From Heliocidaris erythrogramma (Eukaryota; Echinodermata; Echinoidea; Camarodonta; Echinometridae): a stretch of DNA of 64,000 bases. The notes beneath the pieces are model-generated. The model was not told the DNA's origin, made no database searches, and was given only the letters and a program-made list of their open reading frames with translations. How positions within the stretch are numbered: the first letter of the stretch is position 1; each line of letters starts with the position of its first letter. Positions 56,901-64,000 of the stretch are shown one piece after another. Position numbers and translations under genes: made by a program. The stretch is from the NCBI GenBank assembly GCA_025617745.1, contig CM046864.1:25089152-25153151 (forward strand), in the 5' to 3' direction.

Positions 56901-59900
56901 CAGAGGGGTCAAATACCGCATTCTGTGTACAATATTATATGCTGCAGCCTGCAGATCTTGTGCCTCTTACTCTTCATACGTCACTTGGGGGTTAGCCAAT
57001 CAGCTCACGAGTTTTAAGGAACGGTCCCGAAACCTCTACTTTTCCCCCCTTTTCGCCAAAAAACGAGACATAATTTGGACAATCGATTGGCAGATTCGTG
57101 ATTAGAAGGCAAAAATACATGGAAAGAGCACCCATTTTCTCTCTAATTTAGTCAACCTTTAATCCTTTTCAAATTGAAAACTTCAACCAGAAGTTTTTCG
57201 AAAAATTTCCGAGAGGTCCAGATCTGCGAATGTTTCATGCTGTGAAATTATGAAATTACTGCTGTACAACAATGAATCTGAAGGAAGGCCGATGGGTTAC
57301 GTGCCGGCAGATATAAACTTGTAGAAACTTATGTTATTATTAAGAGGGGAAAATATGGTATGTTGAATGAGAATAAAGATTACAGTTTCGATTTAAGCTA
57401 AGTTTTGTATAACCGAATATAATTCCTCTTTCCCCTTGTTTTTCAATTAAAATGTGGGTTACCACAAACTATTACTTATGCAACGAACCTTTGTTTACGA
57501 TTCCAAACCCTTGACCTTTATGACAGGTGAAACAGGGACAAATTTGACGGTTTTCTAACAAAAAAATAAAAATATTGAGTCTGGGGAAGCAACTTGTGGC
57601 TAGAAAACAGGTCGTTACTTGTCCTCGCTAGCCAATGCTTGGTTGGATTATTGAAAGTTTGAAGCCAAATCCTAGAAATTGCAATTGCTAGGCTTTAACT
57701 GGGGTAATAATATCCAAAAGCTCTTTGGAATCGCATATGTACATTACATAATTTGATATGCGCTATATATACAAGAACTGAATATAATTATCATCATCAC
57801 CATTATTATTATTATTATTAATTATTATTATTATTACTATTAATGAATATTAATATCATGATTATTATTATCAGTATTATTATCATCATCATTATCATAA
57901 TTATTATGAACAGTAGTTTTATGAATCCGACCCAATATCTTGGGTTTCCCTAATTGGCCTAAATAGACAGATTAGGCAATGTCGTCATACAATTCTGGAA
58001 AAAGAACAACATAGAACAAACTTGTATTATAACTTTCATTACAGTACACCAAACTGTGAGACTGGCTGGTCCAGGATCCACTGCTTCTCGCGGTCGAGTT
58101 GAGATCAATTACTACGGTCGCTGGGGCACAGTATGCGGATACCTCTGGGATTTACAGGATGCGAATGTTGTTTGCAAACAATTAGGATTCTCCAGATCGT
58201 CGGAAACCAGTATTGCACTTAATGGCAACGCGTCTGGGACAATTTGGCTTAGCAGTGTCCAGTGTAATGCAAATGATGATCTCCTTGGTTCATGTTCTCA
58301 CCAATCCTGGGGCAGTCATAACTGCGATCACAGTGACGACATTGCTGTCGCTTGTGCTGTAACGAATAATTTAGGTGCGTAGATTCGATACCAATAGATC
58401 ATGCCATGCATAATGAATTTAATCTTATAAACAATGAACAAAACGGCATTTCCGGAACGGGAATAAGGGTAAGGGTTTCCCAAGAAACACAGGGGCTGGG
58501 ACAATTGTCCCAAGACTAATAAGGACGCATTTAATTTGGGGGACTCAGTGGCGGATCTACGGGGGGGGGGGGGGGGGGCGGGGGGGGGGGGGGGGGGGGT
58601 TAGGGGGTTTAACCCCCCCCCCCCCCCCTTGGGCTGCCAAGTAAAAGTTTAATGTGCATAGAAAAACGGCATCATAATATGTCCAGACCCACACAGTATG
58701 TTCCTATAGCACAGGACTGCTTTTTATGGTCTCCGTTGCGTTAGTAGATGCCAGGAAAACATCACTTACGGGGGTTCAAAATAACGAAAAAACCGGCTCG
58801 CCGCCACACGGCTCGCGGACATCGCCGCTTCCATTGGCGGATCCAGAAGGGGGGGGGGGGGGGGGCACTTCCAGCCCGTTCCCCCCCCCCTTTTTTAAGA
58901 AAAGTATGCATTTTAACCATAGACGACCCGCCATTTTCTCGATTGTGCCACCCACCCCCCCCCCCCCCCCCGCTTTTATAATGAAGACCTTTAATTTTTT
59001 TTTTTGCTTGTCAGGGAATTAGGGAAGGAAACTGGAGCCCCCAGCACTGAGCGAATTTTGCAGGTCTGGCGAAAAAAAAATTTGTCGACCCCCCCCCCCC
59101 CCCCCCGTCGATTAAAACTATGACATGAACCTCATGCGCTTCACATTTCTATATCTAATAACACGCAGTGAGTACGTGTTCCCGTTTCACCCCCACACTA
59201 CAGTTTATTTACACGAAGAAAAAAAAAGAACCACATTAATTTACAGCGTCCCCCCCCCCCCCCCCCTTGGGCTGCCAAGTAAAAGTTTAATGTGCATAGA
59301 AAAACGGCATCATAATATGTCCAGACCCACACAGTATGTTCCTATAGCACAGGACTGCTTTTTATGGTCTCCGTTGCGTTAGTAGATGCCAGGAAAACAT
59401 CACTTACGGGGGTTCAAAATAACGAAAAAATCGGCTCGCCGCCACACGGCTCGCGGACATCGCCGCTTCCATTGGCGGATCCAGAGGGGGGGGGGGGGGG
59501 GCACTTCCAGCCCGTTCCCCCCCCCCTTTTTTAAGAAAAGTATGCATTTTAACCATAGACGACCCGCCATTTTCTCGATTGTGCCACCCACCCCCCCCCC
59601 CCCCCCCCCCGCTTTTATAATGAAGACCTTTAATTTTTTTTTTGCTTGTCAGGGAATTAGGGAGGGAAACTGAGCCCCCAGCACTGAGCGAATTTTGCAG
59701 GTCTGGCGAAAAAAAAAATTGTCGACCCCCCCCCCCCCCCCCCCCCCCGTCGATTAAAACTATGACATGAACCTCATGCGCTTCACATTTCTATATCTAA
59801 TAACACGCAGTGAGTACGTGTTCCCGTTTCACCCCCACACTACAGTTTATTTACACGAAGAAAAAAAAAGAACCACATTAATTTACAGCGTCAGATGTGA

Positions 59901-62900
59901 ACGGGCCTTAACAGTTTCAATATTCATATTGTAGATGCCATTGTGACGCTTTGACTCTTTTATAACATGGTGAAAAAATATATGAGGGCAGTCATTTTCA
60001 TTATTCATTATTTATTTTTTATTGTTTGTTGTTGTAGCAGATGATTACACGTTACGGTTGGCGGGAAGTAGCGTATGGTCTGATGAAGGCAGACTGGAGA
60101 TCTACTACAATGGCCAATGGGGTACGGTTTGCCATTATAGTTACTACCTTGATTTCAGTGATACCGCTGCGAACAGGGCATGTAGACAACTTGGTTTCAG
60201 CGCCGCCGTTGAAATAAGAGAGAATGCCTTCTATGGTGGAGGCTCGGGTCCCGTTTGGTTTCGACAGACAGGCGACTGTATAGGGAATGGCGATTCACTT
60301 GCCGGCTGCTCTCATTATGACCCTACGTCGGTCTCGTGTCCCCACACCCAAGACGTTGGCGTCGTTTGTTCCCGGTTTTCTTCGACATGTAAGTCATATT
60401 AGCTTTGAAAAAAACCCAATCATTTCTTTATCCTATATTTAACAGTTTCGGATAGATAAAAATTATAGAAATCAGAATCAGAACCGAGAGGCCCTGGAAA
60501 GAGCCGGCGGATCATTAGAAAAGATATTTCAGCGACTGTATAGGAAAATATTTCTATGCAGCTTTATGACACAACAACAGAACATTTTACCCTTCTAGCA
60601 AAATAAGCACACGAGGCGTTATTTCAATAGCGTCATTCAAGGATATTCAGGCACATAAATGCACGGAACAGGTCAAGGCGCAATCTCTAGCCAGAGACAC
60701 ATCCCATTGAACCAGGATACTATGACCTAGCACAAGGTTTTGGATTGTCAGAAAATAGATATCTTGACGAATACTGGCAAAACAATCTTCTCAAACAAAT
60801 TAGTGCATATGGAACATTATGTGTGACAACTCCGTATGCAGCCGTCATTACCTGTAGGGGCCTAATATGGCATGTATTCTATTGAATTGAACAGTTGGCG
60901 TAATCATGGGCCTAATCTGTGTTGTCTGGGTTTTTACGTCCCAGTAAATATTTGACGGCAAAATGTCGGCAAATACATGGTTCCATATGTGGTTAACATG
61001 AATTGTGACATCATTTCACAAACATTATTGAGCCTCTACTTTACTAACGGTCTACGATCAACACCTCGAAATACTAAAGGATAATGGGATATTACGCACA
61101 TGACCTTACTGGCATGGGGCCCAAATGGTTTTCTGACCGTTCCGTAGAGGTCAGTGTAACAGAGGCATGCTACATGTGCAATTTACCAAAATCCTGAACT
61201 TGAGAATTAGTATACTAATTAAAAAAATGTACCATGGTAATACCATGGTAATACCGCGGTATATTGGGACGGTATTACTGTGAATGTACCATGAATTTAC
61301 CGCGTTACCCATTGGCAAGATGAAAATACTATCAATGTACCATGCTTTTCATGGTACACGATGCAAATACTATGAATATACAATCTTTTTCGTAGTAATG
61401 TTGTGGCAATACGATGTGTACCACGGATTTACCATGTTTTCGTGGTATTATGGCGGTAATACCATGAAATACGTAGTTTTACCATGGTATTTATTTATAA
61501 GGGTATACCAAGCTTTTGCATATTGGGCCCCAAAAGGGCTTGAACAAATTTACGCAGATGCTGTGCAAATAGTGCACGTAATGTTTCCATATAAAGGATA
61601 CATGTGTATAGCTCATCTGTGTCATGGGATATATTGGCACCCGGTTTTGCCTGTAGGATAAAGAGGCAAATGTGCACCCTAACTAGAACCAACTTTTGCA
61701 GCCAATATTACGTCATTTTTAAAATTATGTTATTCAAATATTTTGTGTTTCCATGAAAGATAAATACAGCATACGTCTGGCTGGACGTGGATCATCTGCG
61801 TCTGAGGGTCGAGTAGAAATAAACTACGATGGACGCTGGGGTACTGTGTGCGGAGATCTCTGGGGCAATATCAACGCAGGTGTGGTCTGCAAACAACTTG
61901 GATTCACGGGACCGTCCACAGCCAATGTCGGACAATACGGGTCAGGGTCTGGGATTATTTGGCTTGACGATGTCCGATGTGATGTCAGTGATGATACTCT
62001 TGCTTCCTGTTCACACTCATCCTGGGGCACCAATAACTGCGATCACAGTCAAGATGCAGGTGTAATCTGTTCCTCCACAAATGAAACAGGTTTGTAAGTT
62101 TTCGTGTTGCTCCTTTTTTTCCGAACGCATCCACGTTATACAAGTTATAAGAAATAATGCATCTTACAGAACGTGTTTAATTTTTTCGGCGCGTAGGTAA
62201 TTCTGCATCTCCGATGCAATATACTTCCATGACGTTAGATATTAATTGTGATTTCTTGTCAGATTTCGAAATGGAACATTAGAATAAGGGTCTTTCCTGT
62301 TTCTACATTATTAGTTTTATGATTTAACACTCAACCTCTTGTATATTTCACAAATAAATATCTCCTATCAAGATGAGATGTCGATGAGATTGGTAGGATC
62401 AGACACCTCGGTACTTGCTGGAAGGGTAGAGTTGTTCCATGCAGGTCAATGGGGAACTGTGTGTGGCGTGTCCTTCGACGGCAGTGACGCTGATGTGGTC
62501 TGTAATCAACTTGGGTTTGATGGCGCGGCTAGTTACGAGACCGACTCCTTCTATGGCGCTGGTTCGGGAGCGGTATGGCTGGAGAACGCGGAATGCACAG
62601 GAAACGAAGAAAGATTAGACGAGTGCAACCTCCCTGGTTTTGGAACTGTCAGCACTTCATGCGACCACGGGAACGATGTTAGTGTTCGGTGTTCGACAGA
62701 CCTTGGAATGCTTAGTAAGTTTCTTAACGCACTAATGGTCCTAAAGGACTTCGTGTGTTAGGCTTCTATTCCGTGACCATCCTTAACAGGCATAAATTCG
62801 ATAGACCAAATCTTTTGGCAGTCAAAAGGATTTAAACTTGTCTACTTCTTCTTTTTTTATAAATAGCCTATCAATATCCATTCTAAATGAATGATATGTA

Positions 62901-64000
62901 ATATAACCCACGACGTTCACAAAATTCCCATTCTGCGTACATCAGTTCAATTTCAATTTTAAAGATGCTGATATCCACAAAATTTAATGTCTTTTATTTC
63001 TTTTATAAACGGGCATCCTAATGAGAAACCTGAAGCCTATACTTGATTGTTCTGCCAGCATGGTTTGTATCCTGTATACGGCTCGTACAAAAATAGTCAT
63101 GAAAGCCCACTACTAGTACAGCATTTGCACTTAATACGTATTCAGTTTTTACATTCGTAATACATATTCAGTATTTACATTCGTAATACATATTCATTAT
63201 TTACATTCGTAATACATATTCATTATTTTTCAGAGAGAGAGAGGGAGAGAGAGAGAGAAAGAGAAAAGAATCAACCAAATCCGACTGCCATGTGCTCATG
63301 AGGGTTAGGGGGCAGGCTTACCTGCTTACAGGTTTTCTGCACCTTCTTTGGTAGTTTATATTATTACCTGGCATGCCTGAATCACTTCTAAGAAAGCATG
63401 TGCATGCTTGTAAATAATGCTTGCAACAATGGGACTGACGGATTTAAGCCCTCTCCGATGGACTTGGTAATGAGCATAAATGCTTTACCACAGGGCACTA
63501 GCGCTTCCCCCTTGGTTTCGCACCCGGGTCTTCCCAGCAACGAGACCACTGCTCTACCACTGAGCCGTCGCGCCTCCTTTGTTGGTTTATCTTTCTATAC
63601 TCTGCCATTTTTATGTAACGATCGGACTAAGAATTCGTAAAGTTTAACTTTTCTTTCCGATCCCACTGTACAGAAGACTTCACTGTCCGCTTAGCAGGTA
63701 TAGAGAGTTCAGCCAGTGAAGGTCGCGTGGAGATCTCTTACCATGGGCAATGGGGGACTGTCTGCTCGGATAGGTGGGGTCTCGATGACGCCACAGTCGT
63801 CTGCAAACAGCTGGGATTCACCGGCGCGATGGGTGTTGGTGACGCCACAACTTACGGCGAGGGAACTGGACCTATCTGGTTGCACAATGTAGAGTGCTCT
63901 GGAGCAGAGGCAACTCTTAAAGATTGCGGACATGACGGATGGGGAACCAGTGATTGTGAACATTCTCATGATGCCGGCGTGGTGTGTTCAATACCTATGC
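41897..64000 (+). CDS. Multi-domain SRCR protein gene (partial, continues past the window)
   Basis: Inferred exons are 41897-41969 (signal peptide), 44563-44919, 58045-58374, 60041-60388, 61760-62089, 62373-62714 and 63674 to beyond 64000. Every internal junction is phase 1 and every SRCR exon is a multiple of three, so domains can be added or skipped without a frameshift. Each domain has six cysteines and the WGTVC, CKQLGF and GSG-x-(I/V)WL motifs of scavenger receptor cysteine-rich domains. Such proteins are secreted or surface-bound, bind microbial or self ligands and are greatly expanded in sea urchins, where coelomocytes express them. Intron 2 is 13.1 kb, swollen by a TTAA MITE, an L1 tail, a hairpin-rich MITE, a THAP remnant and a LINE. 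The C-terminal part (more domains, membrane anchor) is not visible. Confidence 0.85.
42889..43098. mobile_element. 210-bp foldback MITE with CACTCTTAAAAAG ends
   Basis: TA flanks both ends (42887-42888 and 43099-43100). The inverted arms extend about 80 bases, from CACTCTTAAAAAGTCAAATG through GTCACTCCTC-like blocks. It lies in SRCR intron 1. The outer end resembles that of the larger element at 46757-47850. Confidence 0.75.
43273..43352. repeat. AT dinucleotide microsatellite
   Basis: Two TA runs (about 43273-43296 and 43334-43352) are separated by AT-rich sequence. Confidence 0.75.
43370..43890 (+). repeat. Large degenerate minisatellite, theme GGAATTATGAACC
   Basis: More than ten drifted units carry TTCGGAATTATGAACC, TTCGGAATAACGAAC or TTCGGAATTACG, with CATTTTCG-like spacers. 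One segment, ATGAACCCTTTGTATGGAAT, is repeated at about 43643 and 43678. It lies in SRCR intron 1 and ends at a C-run (43890-43903). Confidence 0.7.
43938..44215. mobile_element. Foldback element in SRCR intron 1
   Basis: Arms of about 100 bases pair imperfectly: CTATGAACATGGCGGACAAA at 43938 with the complement of the block ending near 44213, and CATTCTACCCTTAACAATG with CATTGTGAAGGGTAGAATG. The spacer is about 60 bases. No frame. Confidence 0.6.
44563..44919 (+). CDS. SRCR gene exon 2: SRCR domain 1
   Basis: Acceptor TTTATCTTTGCAG, donor T-GTAAGT, 357 bases. The domain runs from IRLMIGD to VGVRC, with six cysteines (GTLC, VVC, SGC, HEC, TSC, VRC), GRVEIFYSGQWG and EGSGPVWLR. It is the most divergent of the six: the usual RLAG or RLVG start is RLMIG, and it has a longer aromatic loop (YRYYGNIIQYG). 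Confidence 0.85.
45001..45931 (-). mobile_element. TTAA-flanked MITE, family C, copy 2
   Basis: 931 bp with TTAA at 44997-45000 and 45932-45935. It is the near-identical reverse complement of 36173-37104 and lies in SRCR intron 2, 78 bases after the exon 2 donor. The low divergence implies recent movement. Confidence 0.87.
45936..46756. other. Gene-free stretch in SRCR intron 2
   Basis: Frames are open on both strands (for example a 164-codon plus frame at 46271) but no domain or exon signature is visible. Confidence 0.3.
46757..47850. mobile_element. 1.1-kb MITE composed of many small hairpins
   Basis: Inverted ends CACTCTTAAAAATGC and GCATTTTTAAGAGTG are flanked by TA (46755-46756, 47851-47852). 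Inside are many short perfect or near-perfect palindromes, nearly all built on ACCACG or ACCCCG and their complements: 46786-46809, 47568-47580, 47613-47632, 47681-47696, 47726-47746, 47755-47771, 47787-47798 and 47808-47823. The middle (46900-47500) is AT-rich with repeated TTGGTCA words and may be a nested insertion. No transposase. Confidence 0.7.
48240..49075 (-). mobile_element. Heavily 5'-truncated L1-type LINE tail
   Basis: The flanks share GGATAATGTC-(T/C)-CCT at 48226-48239 and 49076-49089, a 14-base target duplication with one mismatch. The 3' end is an A-tail (T-run at about 48239). Minus-strand sequence near the 5' end encodes an ORF2 C-terminus: PLWYDLLQVIHLKHDTDISL, then KMFGVSSDKSYILFIYEN, and after a frameshift KQMKTQKEYYVAKERGKIYI to a stop. 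The remainder is 3' untranslated region. Confidence 0.8.
49220..49340. repeat. GA microsatellite and G-run
   Basis: A GA run at about 49240-49262 and a G-run at 49328-49339. Confidence 0.7.
49710..49990 (+). repeat. Poly-G family repeat
   Basis: It begins CATTGGCGGATCCGGGGGGGG, then GCACTTCCGGCCCGT, AAGTATGCATTTTGACCATA and GCTTGTCAGGGAATTACGG, and ends in a C-run. It matches both tandem units at 58629-59892 and, inverted, the unit at window positions 1-185. Confidence 0.7.
49991..51343. other. Gene-free stretch in SRCR intron 2
   Basis: 50050-50200 matches 15505-15650 (dispersed repeat). No supported exon elsewhere; AT-rich. Confidence 0.35.
51348..52054 (+). mobile_element. Left end of a TTAA-flanked, THAP-encoding transposon (Kolobok-like), truncated
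   Basis: TTAA at 51344-51347 precedes an AGGGTTACTAAAATA end that resembles the AGGG ends of the TTAA MITEs. About 360 bases later a THAP-type zinc-finger sequence begins (51710). No matching right end (complement of AGGGTTACT followed by TTAA) is found before the LINE at 52497, so the element is truncated or interrupted. Kolobok transposons are known to combine TTAA target sites with a THAP domain; piggyBac elements have TTAA but no THAP. The assignment is an inference from this combination. Confidence 0.5.
51710..51955 (+). pseudogene. Decayed THAP domain
   Basis: Starting at ATG 51710 the sequence reads MPNRCIVAGCSKTPKDD, then in another frame FPKDENLRKLWVAKVKLTRAEW, then in a third STICSDNFAEDDFE. 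Together these follow the THAP pattern: C-x4-C, FPKDE, a conserved W, and CSxHF-x3-DFE. The histidine of the usual CSxH is asparagine. At least two frameshifts are needed to read it, so it is a pseudogene unless an assembly error is present. THAP domains bind DNA and are shared by P-element and Kolobok transposases and host proteins. Downstream frames are Ser/Thr/Ala-rich. Confidence 0.6.
52055..52128. repeat. Perfect 34-bp hairpin
   Basis: Arms 52055-52088 and 52095-52128 are exact reverse complements around a 6-base loop. TTCACCC lies immediately outside each arm (52048-52054, 52129-52135). Confidence 0.9.
52136..52179. repeat. Perfect 44-bp palindrome
   Basis: 52136-52157 and 52158-52179 are exact reverse complements with no spacer. 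TTCACCC again lies on both sides (52129-52135, 52180-52186). The arms start GTAACTCC. Confidence 0.9.
52272..52307 (+). repeat. Three tandem 12-base units
   Basis: TCTGATAAATCA is repeated three times. Read in one frame it gives SDKS repeats, in keeping with a polar linker of the THAP-associated frame, but the surrounding frame is broken. Confidence 0.8.
52497..56345 (-). mobile_element. Near full-length APE-type non-LTR retrotransposon
   Basis: A minus-strand LINE lies antisense in SRCR intron 2. It has a 5' leader (about 55725-56345), a long ORF with endonuclease and reverse transcriptase, and a short 3' end near 52497. No clear target duplication was found, so both ends are approximate. 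The clade is uncertain; APE endonuclease plus a C-terminal zinc finger suggests an RTE-like or I-like element. Confidence 0.75.
52538..55724 (-). pseudogene. LINE polyprotein: APE endonuclease, reverse transcriptase, C-terminal zinc finger
   Basis: The main frame of about 948 residues begins CWNIRTMLDTAKS and carries the AP-endonuclease motifs ALSEVRFSD (residues 38-46), ILGDFNARVG (149-158), LLDYVLV and HTDHRLVRCKL (245-255). RT motifs are CGKAAGIDGIPPEIWK, NYRGITLLSIAGKILARI, GLYITFVDLTKAFDTV, NGVKQGCVLAPTLF and ELLFADDAAL. Near 53030 the frame is lost by a small deletion and continues in another frame as NVEVLQQAGITSVEAML, LRWAGHVTRM and a terminal C-x2-C-x12-H-x3-C finger to a stop at 52538. 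The start codon is not certain, because the frame is open upstream of 55724. The frameshift makes it inactive. Confidence 0.88.
56346..58044. other. Gene-free stretch in SRCR intron 2
   Basis: A TTA/ATT-rich microsatellite lies at about 57795-57905. No supported exon. Confidence 0.35.
58045..58374 (+). CDS. SRCR gene exon 3: SRCR domain 2
   Basis: Acceptor TTTCATTACAG, donor G-GTGCGT, 330 bases. Motifs are VRLAGPGS, GRVEINYYGRWGTVC, ANVVCKQLGF, GTIWLSSVQC and DIAVAC; six cysteines. Most similar by eye to domain 4 at 61760, with a shared SCSH-(Q/S)-SWG-(S/T)-(H/N)-NCDHS block. Confidence 0.88.
58561..58628. repeat. Adjacent G and C homopolymer tracts
   Basis: Two long G-runs separated by a single C (58561-58599) are followed after a short spacer by a C-run (58613-58628). 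They are preceded by GTGGCGGATCTAC, the start of the poly-G family. Confidence 0.8.
58629..59892 (+). repeat. Tandem duplication of a 638-bp unit containing the poly-G repeat
   Basis: Unit 1 starts at 58629 and unit 2 at 59267, both with TTGGGCTGCCAAGTAAAAG, and they match to the end at GTTTATTTACACGAAG and TTTACAGCG. Differences are mainly homopolymer lengths. Each unit includes CATTGGCGGATCCAG, G-runs and C-runs, and GCTTGTCAGGGAATTAGGG. It lies in the intron between SRCR domains 2 and 3. Confidence 0.85.
60041..60388 (+). CDS. SRCR gene exon 4: SRCR domain 3
   Basis: Acceptor GTTGTAGCAG, donor T-GTAAGT, 348 bases. Motifs are YTLRLAGSS, GRLEIYYNGQWGTVC, ACRQLGF, GGGSGPVWFR and DVGVVC; six cysteines. 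The acceptor is a NAGNAG type (TAGCAG), so one extra codon could be included. Confidence 0.87.
60389..61218. other. SRCR intron, no further gene
   Basis: Unique-looking sequence without supported exons. Confidence 0.35.
61219..61505. repeat. Clustered ACCATGGTAAT-like repeats
   Basis: More than ten drifted words such as TACCATGGTAAT, TACCGCGGTAT, TACCATGAA and CGTGGTATTATGG alternate in both orientations, making a self-complementary tract in the intron before domain 4. No frame. Confidence 0.6.
61760..62089 (+). CDS. SRCR gene exon 5: SRCR domain 4
   Basis: 330 bases; donor G-GTTTGT is weaker than its neighbours and the acceptor is CCATGAAAG. Motifs are YSIRLAGRGS, GRVEINYDGRWGTVCGDL, GVVCKQLGF, GSGIIWLDDVRC and DAGVICS; six cysteines. 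A diverged tandem duplicate of domain 2 in appearance. Confidence 0.87.
62373..62714 (+). CDS. SRCR gene exon 6: SRCR domain 5
   Basis: Acceptor CTCCTATCAAG, donor A-GTAAGT, 342 bases. Motifs are MSMRLVGSD, GRVELFHAGQWGTVC, DADVVCNQLGF, GAGSGAVWLENAEC and DVSVRC; six cysteines. Confidence 0.88.
62715..63673. other. SRCR intron with GA run and SINE fragment
   Basis: A 20-base block ending TACATTCGTAATACATATTCA is repeated about four times at 63130-63230, followed by a GA run at 63232-63270. Confidence 0.5.
63514..63577 (-). repeat. tRNA-like SINE head
   Basis: On the minus strand GGCTCAGTGGTAGAGC (A box) and CCGGGTGCGAAACC (B-like) are about 30 bases apart. The acceptor arms do not pair convincingly. 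It differs from the 14863 and 41225 family. Confidence 0.5.
63674..64000 (+). CDS. SRCR gene exon 7: SRCR domain 6 (runs off the window)
   Basis: Acceptor CCACTGTACAG. Motifs are FTVRLAGIES, GRVEISYHGQWGTVC, ATVVCKQLGF, GTGPIWLHNVEC and DAGVVCS; six cysteines. The domain is complete through the last cysteine, but the donor is beyond base 64000. Confidence 0.87.

Noticed and set aside
1-64000. CRISPR array, bacterial operons or rRNA genes
   Set aside because: No regularly spaced direct repeats with unique spacers, no rRNA-like sequence, and gene structure is clearly eukaryotic with introns.

Overview
This is a eukaryotic, intron-rich, AT-rich window, best explained as an echinoderm genome, probably a sea urchin. 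The reasons are single-exon, six-cysteine SRCR domains, a very dense load of small foldback (MITE-like) elements, Ty3/gypsy, L1-, CR1- and APE-type retroelements, tRNA-derived SINEs, TAA microsatellites and long poly-G/poly-C tracts. The taxon is an inference; a search would settle it. No bacterial operons, rRNA genes, CRISPR arrays or intact tRNA genes were seen.

Host genes. (1) A four-exon minus-strand gene (6536-10098) and (2) a five-exon plus-strand gene (21705-25264) lie head to head and encode paralogous, compact patatin-like phospholipase-domain proteins closest to PNPLA4. Both keep a serine and an aspartate at the catalytic positions but have altered glycines around them. (3) A secreted or membrane SRCR gene starts with a signal-peptide exon at 41897 and runs off the right edge. 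Six SRCR domains are visible, each in one symmetric phase 1-1 exon. (4) A possible orphan last exon (transmembrane segment plus tail) lies at 26039-26300 on the minus strand.

Mobile DNA fills most of the rest. A 5'-truncated L1-type LINE (2090-4902) and a second L1 tail (48240-49075) both have target-site duplications. A gypsy element (27145-29908) has a perfect 5-bp target duplication but has lost its 5' LTR, gag and most of RT. A CR1-type LINE (31853-about 35175) has been split twice by TTAA-flanked MITEs, and its reading frame rejoins exactly when one TTAA is kept. A longer APE-endonuclease LINE (52497-56345) sits in the large SRCR intron. TTAA-flanked elements (690-1325, 1909-1992, 7937-8566, 32054-32663, 34074-34719, 36173-37104, 45001-45931) form a clear class. 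A decayed THAP domain directly behind another TTAA-flanked end (51348 onward) suggests a Kolobok-type source.

Odd structures worth a second look are two perfect palindromes between direct repeats at 52048-52186, a 1.1-kb MITE built of many small hairpins at 46757-47850, a degenerate minisatellite with the theme GGAATTATGAACC at several sites, and a dispersed poly-G repeat that is tandemly duplicated in an SRCR intron.
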